From Ceriagrion tenellum (lineage: Eukaryota; Arthropoda; Insecta; Odonata; Coenagrionidae), in contig OY720636.1 in the NCBI GenBank assembly GCA_963169105.1, forward strand, positions 138,871,747-138,935,746: a stretch of DNA of 64,000 nt, given 5' to 3'. Positions 48,410 to 58,354 of the stretch are shown here, piece by piece. The notes under the pieces are model-generated. The model did not search any database. It was not told the DNA's origin and was given only the letters and a program-made list of their open reading frames with translations. The translations under genes were made by a program, and so were the position numbers. The first letter of the stretch is position 1. Each line of letters opens with the position of its first letter.

Positions 48410-50165
48410 AGTGAAACTAACTGCTTTCTAACAAATCTAATACCGATTTAGAGTACTCAATGTTCAAATGTTGAACGGTTATTTTGGAGATATTTCCACT
48501 TACATCTTTAATGAGTTTGTTACTCCCAATAATGATTGCTTTTGTTTTAGTAGGGTTTATAATTATATTATTATTGTTAGCCCAAGTACATATGCTATTG
48601 ATATATTTGTTCACCTTCCTGATCGTTTCATACAGTAAGGAAGAGGGCCAGAGATATAAATTTGCATATTATCAGCATAAAGGTAGTAGTCACAATGTGT
48701 AAGGTGCTTTGGTATTTCCCTTGGAATAATAGAGAACAATAGTAGTGACAGTACTGAGCCCTTAGATAATCCGGTGGATATTGATTTCCAGGAGGATATT
48801 GAACCGTCATCATCTTTAACAGCCTACATACGGCCTGTCAGGTATGAGTGAAACCAATTCAAGGGGCTTGCTGAGAAATTCAAATCTACAAGTTTCTGAA
48901 GTATAATTTTGTGGTCGATAAAATCAAAAGCTTTTTTAAAATCTAATAAGATTAATATGGTTAATCTTCTATTTTCTCCATTCAATCTAATGTCTTCAGT
49001 TATTTTTAGGAGTGCAGTTTGAGTACTATGATTTGTTTTGAATTCTGATTGTTGAAGATCGATGAGATTATTTGAAAGTTATCCTGAAATTTGTGAGGCA
49101 ACAATTCTTTCCAGTCCTTTAGAAAGTGCACTGAGTATGGAAATTGGTCTGAGGTCCGATACTTCTTTGGGATTGATCACCGTGGGAATTGGCCAAATAA
49201 ATGCTTTTTTCCAACGAGAATGAAAGAAAGAGTTCAATAAACTGTACTCATAAATGTGCAGAATAACAGATTGAATTTCATTCAAACACTGATGATCACC
49301 CAAACGTATTTAACTGACCTATCCAAAGTGCGCGCTTGGGTGTAGAGCTTTTGTAAAAGTGAGTGAAAGCCTCGTTCAAATAATCTGCACTAACCTTGGT
49401 CTCTGACCAACCTAAATCACGCTCTGTAAGATCTCTCTTCACTCTCTTGCTTTGAATTAGCGCGTCCCTGGTTGAATGCCGCACAAATCTGACTATTAGA
49501 CTTGGAGATTGCGATGACTCATCGGTAGCTGATCGAGGCCGTGATATATAGCAATATGTCCGCGATAGCGACAGAGACTCCAAGGGCCGCTCCAAAGTCC
49601 CTCAGCGAACTGCAGGTGTCTTCCCCCGGTTTGATGGGAATACCTCGGATTTCGAGAGAGTTGCTTAACAACTTCTGCTCTAGCTGATTGCGAGAGACCT
49701 CAAGGTCACCGACTTTGCTATTGCCCACATTCTCTTCCAGAATGTTTTCAAAAGGTTACTTTAACTTTAGCTCAGTTTCAGTCTCACTCAATTTTGCACA
49801 TTGTTCAGATAAAATATCACAATTATTTTGAAGTGCTGATGTCAGATCCCTCTGCTCCTCTCTGAGAGACGGCAATCCTTGGCAATCAGTCCCTGGTCAT
49901 CTCCTTGTGGGTCCTTACACTGTGGACTTGCCGGACGATTATCCACCGGAATTAACCGTTTTTTTGTGTTAACAATCCTTACAAGTCCATTGCGTTTAGT
50001 TTTTGCTAGATATTCTAAATCTGCAGATGATAACTTAACACAAGGCCCGTGAAACAAATTGCCGCAGCAGACGCAAATAATTGAGGATTTCCCCGATTCA
50101 CCGACCGCTGACAAACGGAGCAGTTTACTATGACTGCGGCTAAATCTGAGTTACGAACCTCTCCG
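48410..50165 (-). mobile_element. CR1-like LINE relic with ORF1 and RT, endonuclease missing
   Basis: Minus strand, 5' to 3'. An ORF1 zinc-finger start, ICVCCGNLFHGPCVKLSSAD, is near 50,085-50,025 (PHD-like CxxC...H..C pattern). The ORF1 C-terminal domain has PSLIVRFVRHSTRDALIQ and KRDLTERDLGW near 49,515-49,400. Then ORF2 enters directly in the RT: SRWKKAFIWPIPTV, SDLRPISILSALSKGLERIV (49,230-49,110), SEFKTNHS, LTILILLDFKKAFDFIDHKI (motif A, near 48,960-48,900), GLSKGSVLSLLLFS (motif B), YLYADNMQIYIS (motif C, near 48,683-48,650), and NPTKTKAIIIGS. The LYADDxQIY style is CR1/L2-like. Motif C has Asp changed to Asn, stops and frameshifts occur, and no endonuclease lies between ORF1 and RT. 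Confidence 0.88.
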
Positions 50166-50169
50166 TTCA

Positions 50170-50875
50170 AAGGCTGGCAAAGTATTCGAGTAATATGTTG
50201 GCTTTGTCAATGCTGTTGGTGACTACTTTGCCGTTTATATCCAATAAATACTCTACTGTCTAATATTAAGAGAAAGGAAAAGAATGTGGTCTAGATATTT
50301 GGATAAGAACGAGAGAGTTTAATGAATCAAGTTGACAGGCTGAATGAGAGTTGAGAACATTTTAACGAGAGTGAGAGAGGAAATAAAGCCGCAGAAAACC
50401 ATGAAAGGTTGAAAGATTTTCCAAATCGGATATGTTTTGAGCGCAGGTTTGAGGTGCGTTTTTCATTGCATATGTTGTGAATTGAATGGGAGGCACGTAC
50501 ACTTTGGTGATGTGAAGAGATTACCACACTAGAGTGAATATAAAGCGTCTATTGAATGAACATTTGCTTGGTGATACTTTTTTGGATCTCCTTACTATCA
50601 AAAATGAGACAAGACTGTAGATGAGGTGAGAAAGCCGTAAACCCGGTTGCAACATCAGTTGTAATGCACAAAATGATATGCCTCTGGAGCAATCAAAAAG
50701 AAAAATTATTTCGCATGCAATTTGCTCACTGTAGAAAGTATTGCGGTTTGCGATTTCCAAATTCTTGTTCCAATATTTAATAGATGATTTTGTGGCCCAT
50801 ACTTATGTATTCTATACCAATTTGGTGAATGTTTGAAGAGTACGTTATTGGCAATCCCAAACAGATTCGGCAATG
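50170..50875. other. no gene seen
   Basis: AT-rich. The start may include the 5' untranslated part of the minus-strand LINE relic. Nothing else recognisable. Confidence 0.4.
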
Positions 50876-50879
50876 TTAG

Positions 50880-51350
50880 CCTTTACACTCTCTCTAACCT
50901 CTAAAACGATGAAGCTGCCCTATCCCGCCCTTAAATACCGGAACACACACGCTCTGGGCCAGACCCGAATTGATCCCAACGGCCTATTGCCAAACAGCCA
51001 TCCGATTCAAATATTAACTCACCGGCTTCCAACAAAATTGCCCGACCCATCCGGTCTGCGAGGCAATACCATAACACGTGGCCGCAAAAACTGGTGGCTC
51101 CCTTGCCGGAGTGGCGTCCCACGATACATTTTCACGGTAACCGCCTTGCGGTCCAGAATGCAAGCCGGCCAACCGTTCCTCTGCGGACCGCGAGTCAACA
51201 CGTACACGATTCCGCCACCGCCCTCTTGCTCGCCCCGGACGCCCATCCGAAGTAACTGCCCACCTGCAGATTCTCCTCGCCTCGCCTTGCCTCGCCTAGA
51301 GATCACTCCACGCCTCGCCCACCCCTTCTCTTCGATATCGTGACCTACAA
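50880..51350. other. GC- and CpG-rich island
   Basis: The most evenly CpG-rich block in the window and clearly C-rich on the plus strand. It includes an imperfect ctcgc pentamer array at 51,273-51,297. A plus frame 50,873-51,343 (156 codons) and a minus frame 51,019-51,306 (95 codons) are both open and have no domain that I recognise. It may be a promoter-type CpG island or a transposon end. Confidence 0.45.
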
Positions 51351-51354
51351 AGCC

Positions 51355-52380
51355 TCTATGAGGGTTTAAGCTCTCGATTGGGAAAAATAGAGAATTTTAA
51401 AAATTGTTCCATGCCATGGTTGTAATACAAACCTGGTAACTTTTAGAGATTATTATAAAATTCTCAACCGGTTCGGCTTTTGCGCCATCTTCAAGGTCAC
51501 GGAGTTGTATTTTGAGTCTTGTATTGACCATGAAGACGACTTATCAGACTTCGCCAGACACCTAATGAAGCCAGGTAATCGGATTGATATCAACCCTGAA
51601 GCAATGCACAGCACTAAGAAATACCAGAATTGGTACTCTTACGAGTAGAGAATGAGTTTCCTGCAAAGGGATTTGACTTTCATGATAAAATAATTTAACG
51701 TTTCTCAATTCCTTTTTCTTTACCTCTAGTCACTTTACCTGCCGACCCATTCCCCTTAAACATATGACGCGTTGTCTCATGTATCTCCTCAACCCGGTTT
51801 TTCTCGCAAAAGACCACTCTAAACGCTTTCGTTCGTCTCATCGCTTACATTTTAATTCACATTACTGCTTAGACTCACATATATGCCCAACAGTTGGTTA
51901 ACTTTTGTGTACCTAAAGATGGCGCCCTGCCGAAAGCGAGCATACATTTGCTAATAAACTGAGGAAGTTTAAAGTTAATCGTGTAACCACATCGAGCCTC
52001 CTCCAAGTTAAATCTTCAACTCTTTAAATTAATTTCTTAACACCATCGAGTTTTGGAGGCGATTCATAACATTAAATTTTGCATCTAATATATCGAAAAA
52101 TGGCGGCTTCATTACAGGTTTAGTATTTGATATTTGAAACGCGTATTGACAAATGAACGAAAGATTAGAAGTTGCTTCAGCCTAAAATAACTGCATAAAT
52201 TATATATAAATATCATTATATAATTTTAACTTACGGCTAATAGCATACTTCTGAGATCCACTCGCACCGTGCGACTCTCTGCAAGGCGTTTCCGGATGAG
52301 CGGAGAAGGGTTTCGATCGAATTTTGAAATATATCATGTCTCAGATCACCATTTATAATATTTTGATTTTATAATATTAA
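51355..52380. other. no gene seen
   Basis: AT-rich; expected to include the 3' end of the minus-strand hAT element, but I could not find its terminal inverted repeat. Confidence 0.4.
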
Positions 52381-54100
52381 TTAAATATTAGCATTCAGGA
52401 AAAAAATATGTGTACTCTGTTCCCCGAAAGGCTTGTACGTCTCTCGGTGATAAATTAGCCATCTCTGGAAATTATTCTTCCACTGGGATTCCAGCTCCCA
52501 ACCACACAAACACAAAGGACTTTTTTTGGACGATTCATAGAGATCGGGGTATAGTGTTTTCCTTTCAACCCCCCATTTCAAAGGGTTAGCAGGCCCATTA
52601 AGAAGGGGTTCGTGAATGGAGTTGTCCACTTCAATTAAGCCACTTGGTCGTGAATCCAGCTTTTGTTCAATTCCTGCCACATATTTGTCAAAGCCTCTCC
52701 AAATGTCAGACCCTCCCATTATTATTCCCACATCAGGAACTGCCCCCGTGGTCAGGTGGTGATAAGGACCTATTTCTCCTTCATGTTAGTTCACAACTTG
52801 GGTATTACCTCTTCCTTTTGAAGACATTTATTTTGGTGAATCCGAACCGTTTAAATCTTGGATTCAGGAATGTTGCCTCTGCTAACTGTAGATTTTCCTT
52901 CACAACATAAAATCTTTTATCCAGTCCCTCTGCTAATCTTTTTGCAGTTGATGTAGCTTGGCTGGAAATGGATCACTGTTTTCCACTCACTACACCATCC
53001 CATCAAAGAGTAGTAAGAGAAGAATAACTTTTGAAATTGTGACATGCCTCTCACAGCTCATATCTTCTGTGACCGTCTTGAATGGATTTTAAATCTGACA
53101 GCAGTTGGAAATCAAAGTCATTCCACAGCCTGAGATGTTTCAAAATCTGGATATTATAAAGCAATCAGCAACATTAAGGATTCTTTATTTTTACGGATAT
53201 GCTCTGTATTATCACCAACTAAAGCAACAATGTTTTGTTCAATATCCCATCGATGGAAAACTCTTTCCAACTCTTCTGTCAGATTTTCAGCCGAATGCCT
53301 CTCAGTATAAGTGAAATAAATAAATTACTCTTCATCAATGAATTGCACAGTCACGGAAATGAAATTTGAATTTGCCTCGCAAGTCCAGTCCTCTGTAGTG
53401 ACACCTCCTCCTCCCCTCCCAGTTTTTAACTGGTTCATAACTCTTTCTTTCGTTATAATAAATATCTAGGTAATAAGAACATTAGAGATTTTCTTCCAGC
53501 CAGATAAGCAGTGGGAGCTGTTTTTCCCACGAAGTTTAAAAAATTAGCATTTTCCACTAAATGTTTTGGCAAATAGTTTTACACTAATTTTTCCACAAAG
53601 GTTAAATTCATGTTCTGAATCTTCTTGGGAGATTCTTCAGATAACGTTGTTTGAACCCTTAGGCAATGCTCAGCATGCTCATTTCTGGATCACTGTTTCT
53701 TTCTACTAAATTAAGGAAAGGTTTGCTCTCTACTGCTGTGGAAGTACTTGCTCCATCTTGATCTCCACATCGGTATCTGTAATGAATATTTATTAGGGAT
53801 TAAATATCATTTTTTAGAATCGAAAGTCATTCATTGAATCACTACTAATTATCAGTCGATATGAATTATACACTAAGATATACATTTATGATGTTGTGGA
53901 AAATCAATATTAAATACTTACCCAACCGAAGTAAAATTGTAGGGTGTAGCATTTGCAAATGTATTTTCAATTTAAAATTGCTTACTTTTTATAGAATAAA
54001 ATAAATTAACAAAAATTACACTCCACTTGCACAGATCCGGTGCTTTTGAAGAACTCCCGAACGCTGCTAGATTTCTGCTTTATTCGAGGAGCCATGTCTC
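52381..54100 (-). pseudogene. hAT-superfamily transposase relic
   Basis: Minus strand, 5' to 3'. A short Lys/Arg/Ser start, MAPRIKQKSSSVREFF, is at 54,092-54,045. HSAENLTEELERVFHRWDIE and ALVGDNTEHI (catalytic-core region of hAT proteins, usually VxxVVTDNAxNI) lie near 53,310-53,220. AEGLDKRFYVVKEN and AEATFLNPRFKRFGF (hAT text, usually TFLDPRFK) lie near 52,950-52,845. The C-terminal dimerisation block is NPLKWG...LYPDLYE...FFLNANI at about 52,575-52,384, with the expected spacing. Internal stops and frame changes make it non-functional. The element was probably about 2 kb or more. A candidate intron is listed separately. Confidence 0.85.
53777..53921 (-). other. candidate intron in hAT relic
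   Basis: On the minus strand a consensus donor gtaagta starts at 53,921 and a cag acceptor preceded by attca ends at 53,777, 145 bp apart. Removing it keeps one reading frame open from about 17 codons upstream to a stop about 38 codons downstream, past ESKPFLNLVERNSDPEMSML. Small introns near the N-terminus occur in some hAT genes. Support is sequence-only, and chance is possible in AT-rich DNA. Confidence 0.3.
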
Positions 54101-54104
54101 AAGT

Positions 54105-54685
54105 TGAGGAGGCTTTTATAGTAACTCCAATTAACAACTTCGATTCGACTTTAACTGTCCCCGATTCTATTGGCATTAAAACACCTGTCTTTGTTTTGGT
54201 CAGTGGGGAGATGTTCGACAGATCAGGCACATGGAACTACATTGAGGTCCGAAAGGAAAACGCCTATGGTCTGAGATAAGCAAAAGGCTTCTGCAAAGCA
54301 TGGAGACGGGAGAGAAAGGGGAAGGAAAGGGTAAATTTGGTGATCAATATCCAAGTGAGAATATTGTTTCAGTTGTATGACAAAGCGAGGGTGTGAGATA
54401 CAGTTCGTGTACTGGGATTGGCAGTGAAACGTCGAGGCGTTCGGGTTTTGCGCCTCTCTTTTTGCTTTTTCTTTTGCGCAGTCATCGGAAAACCGTGGTG
54501 TATGTAACAATGTCACTTTTATGATTCAATATATTTATAATTACTTTGAGAAGTTCAGTCTCGTATTGAAGTGAATCTTTTGCCATACCAAAATTTGTGT
54601 TTTATTTACCACACACGTCAAAGTAGTAAAATTAAATATGTACCAATATATTAACTTAATGATGAAATGAACTTGGTGGCTTAAC
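54105..54685. other. no gene seen
   Basis: Upstream side of the minus-strand hAT relic. No terminal inverted repeat located. Small frames without a domain. Confidence 0.4.
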
Positions 54686-54689
54686 GTCA

Positions 54690-54860
54690 ATGGCGTAAAA
54701 GGGCGCGACTGCGCCCGGGTCTTGGACCAGTGGGTGGCTGCGAGGGAGACCTTTAGGCTCACGTTGTGGGCGGGGCCCCTGTAGGTTGTACATACGGGGG
54801 CCCCCAGTGTTTCTTGAATCCTGACCGCAACACACCCAGACGCCGCTGGATAAACTCGCA
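54690..54860. other. sharp GC-rich block, possible transposon end or SINE
   Basis: An abrupt GC-rich stretch inside AT-rich DNA. It contains a small hairpin gggcgcgactgcgccc (54,701-54,716), a self-complementary gggggccccc (54,796-54,805) and a gcggggcccc word. The edges are sharp, which suggests an inserted element. I cannot assign a family. Confidence 0.35.
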
Positions 54861-54864
54861 GTAA

Positions 54865-57235
54865 CAACTCATTGCATCATAATTTTAATTTAGTCATCTC
54901 AGATGTTCAATTCTCCTAACTGCGTTTTAACTATTGCTGCTTAGCAGATTAACCGTCATATAACTTATCCATTTTTACTGATAAGATAAATCTCATATTG
55001 GAGACGTACCTTATATTTCATCTCCTATGCTATAAAATGAGAAAAACAAAATAATTTTATTATAAAAAATATTCTCTCAGGTTGTCAAAAATGATCATGC
55101 AATCAAACAAACCGAAACTGAGTGCTGAAACGAGTTTTAATTTTTTTTCCTATAACTTTCATAAATTTACCGACGACGACTACTTTTACGTGAGCATCCT
55201 CAACCTATTTTCACTCAAGAAGAAAATTCTGGAAAAAGAATTACAATTGGGGTCATACAAGATAATTTTCAGCAATGCGTAGAAAATGATTCGGAGGAAT
55301 CTTTCAAGTGTCGTGAAGAAGTAAGCAGTGTGCTACCAAAGCAATGTGCAGAAATGTGAGCGAGAAGACTCTTTCGAGCATCAATCAGAGAGTGATCTGG
55401 AAGATTCAATAGATCATAGTTCCATGTACTCCGCTAGACTCGCAAAAAGGTGCACTGAGCCTCACGACTCCAACTTGCTCAGTGATCATGGAGTGTGCTG
55501 ATGGAGTTTCGACTCACCAAATAAGACTCTCTTACCTCACAGCTCAATTTTCCGAGTTGCACATTTGAACTGACACACTCGCACATTGCCCATCACTACC
55601 ATACTTACAACTAGAGGTCCTAATTCACATATAATATTTTTTCATTCTGTCCAAATATTTCTCCAATCTGTCCATAAGACCTATTCCCTTTCTCCTCTTT
55701 CTTTGCTTGCCCAACATCCATCTTCCTATCACGGCATTAAGCAACCTTTTGCCTCTCCATACCTCTTCCAATCAAAACTTTGTGCCGAAAATTTGAGTTT
55801 TACGCTATACTAACTATTAAAATGCTTAAGTCTGTCCTTTGAAAACTAACAGTATTAAAAATAACTATTGCCTTTTTTATTTTGCAAAGTAAGATAGTAG
55901 AGAGAAATATCGTATTAAATTAGAATGTCATAATTTTTTTGTCTTCAATATATCACGCCATTCTCATTTACAAAAATAATCGTCAAGGTTTACAGGCCCA
56001 ACTAATCTCCAATTATTAACTTGTTTAACTAGGCGACGTACTTGACCATTTCTACATCAAGAGATTTTGATCCGTAATACAGCAAATGCACTTATTTAAA
56101 ATACTAGATAAAATAAACTGCGAATGTTTATTCTGTGCATGTAAAAATATATTCCATTATTCTTGAGGCATGTTACTGAGACCTTGCAGATAAATGTTTC
56201 GAGATTATAAAGTCATATCCAAGGAGTAATATGTCGTTTAAACTTCTTCTGTCCACATAATTGTAACTTAAGTCATTAATATAATATTTCATGAGGAATA
56301 AAGATTTCACTTTCCTTGGTCCCCGCAGAAAGTAATCCAGCCATAGGAGATTAAAGCTTACCAAATTAAAACATTTACCGCTAAATGTATGTAATAATCT
56401 TTAATCGTCACACTTGGTTTATGGGTGTTTCCGAACGCTTGCGGAATGTCTTTTTTGGAATGAAACTAAAAGTAGAAACAATTAGGTAAGAAGTTTGTAT
56501 CCCGGTTCTTCCATTTAAAATAATTCGTAAAAAAACTATTAATAGTAAATTTAATTGGACTTTTCCGATGACCATCTACTATGGCATGAACTTTGGAGGT
56601 AAACCAAATCGTAACTTTGAAGTATGTAACAGTTCGGATTGGTCATATTTTATTTTTAATCTGTTCATAAAGAATATTTCGAAGTGGTGATGTATGTAAT
56701 AGAGATTGGCCGATGGCTCCTGTGGACTTTTGGAAAAACAGATTTACCATTTATCTTCTTTTGCTGAATGACAAGAATAATTGGGTATGTTTAAAAATTG
56801 ATTGCAATCCTTTTATCAGCCAATTACACAAAAAACGTTTAAATGAGAAAATTAGCTCATGCCAGGGTACGTTTAATTTCCAGCGTTTTCGGTTCACTGC
56901 GTCAATGACATTCTGCAATACACATTCACTTTACATTTTTAAATGGGCGAGCTTCAAACTTTCATTCATCAGCGACATAGTTGTGTCAGTTGTCTGTTGT
57001 TTTATTGCTGGAGCTTTGCTAAGCTTGGGATTCGTTTTCCTTCCGGAGTTCTATTTTCCCCGCAAATAATTGGGATGAATCCTGATAAAATAGCCGCTAC
57101 AGCGGATTAAAACCGATGGCCGATCAATTAAATGCTTCGCATCATCTCCGCGACCTCATTAAGGCAATAGAAACTCCAATATCCTTGAGTGCTGAGGGAT
57201 GCTATTGCGGATTAATTTGAATTAAATAGGGCCGT
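54865..57235. other. no gene seen
   Basis: AT-rich. A 118-codon plus frame (56,713-57,069) ends with a hydrophobic stretch that could span a membrane, but it matches no family that I know. A 66-codon plus frame (55,082-55,282) is also unassigned. Confidence 0.4.
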
Positions 57236-57239
57236 GGAG

Positions 57240-58350
57240 CGGCGTCATTAGCTGCCCCGATGTTTCTGCTATCATTCCGTTCCCCATCGTCCCTCGATAC
57301 TCGAGAGGCTCCCTCCTCCATCCCCCAGAACTACTGCCACCGTTTCCCATCTCTACCCCTCCCCCTTACACCTCCTACCGTAACCCCCGGCTGCGTCATC
57401 GCCTCACCCTCCCACCCACTCTCTACCCCCCTCTAACACTCCCATTCCCTTTCGATCCTTGCCGATAATCGCCCGCTGAACAACCCGTAGCCTATTCCTC
57501 CATTCAGAGCGGAGATCCACGGGGTGGTCTTGTGGGGAAGGAGACTGGTTCGGGGGGGGGAGGGGGGTGGTGGCCTGAGTGACCCAATGAGAGTAAGGTT
57601 GAGTGGGGGGATATCTCCCCTGGCCCCCTTTTCCCAAAAACCATCTCCTCAATACAGTTCCATCCCCTAGAGCAATGCTTCCCTTCTTAACTCCACCCAT
57701 TGCTTCCTCGCTGTATCCCCTTCGGCCACCGCAGCAATCACCCCTCGCCTCACCTTGTTCTCCCCGATGCCATCGACCCCATCCCGATTCTTCTTCCCTC
57801 CTTTTCCATCCGCACCCTTCCCTCCTCCCTGCAGATCTACGGATCCGCGATCAGCCTCTCCGTCTTTCCCACCACCGGGCATTACAGATGTCATTTATTT
57901 CCCCTTTTCGAAAGTCCATCTGTCTCTCTCTCTTTCTTTCTCCTCCTCTTTTCACTCCTCCCCCCCTTTCCAAACCATCCGCTAGGGATTTTTTTATTTC
58001 CCTCTCCAGCCTCCCTCCAGATCAAGAATTAAGAGCGACCGTTTTCAATCAGATTTGCTCTTTTTTTCTTCTTCTTCTTCTTCTTCTTCAACCTCTTTCT
58101 ATATCCCTCACCCCCTTCCCACCTCCTTCCTTATCCTCCGACCGCCCACATCTCTCTGTTCCCCTCCCTGTCGCCTCCCTTCCATCCCTTCCCACCCACT
58201 CCAGACCCCTCTTGCGCTACATCCTTTTATTCCGAGTCGAGTAATCAAAGTGCTCGTACGCTGGATTACGCCGCAGGAAGAGGGTGAGGAGGAGTGCTCT
58301 GGCTCTGGTGGGGATGGGAAGGAAGATATTGAGGGAGAGTTTTTTCTTCG
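57240..58350. other. long skew-switching island (Y-R-Y-R)
   Basis: The largest island. It is pyrimidine-rich at 57,270-57,450, purine-rich at 57,480-57,612, pyrimidine-rich at 57,615-58,235, then purine-rich at 58,265-58,345 on the plus strand. It includes a G run region (57,552-57,573), (CT)n (57,922-57,941) and (TTC)n (58,067-58,089). The plus frame 57,603-58,244 (213 codons) is S/P/L/F-rich with no domain, and competing frames in other phases overlap it. Confidence 0.55.
58067..58089. repeat. (TTC)n microsatellite
   Basis: Seven to eight uninterrupted TTC units within the pyrimidine-rich part of the island. Confidence 0.9.
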
Positions 58351-58354
58351 AATC

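Noticed and set aside
54040..54279. 79-codon plus frame opposite the hAT N-terminus
   Set aside because: It overlaps the minus-strand MAPRIKQ start of the transposase in antisense and shows no domain.
57603..58244. 213-codon plus frame and several overlapping frames
   Set aside because: All phases are open in the same C/T-rich DNA; residues are S/P/L/F as composition predicts.
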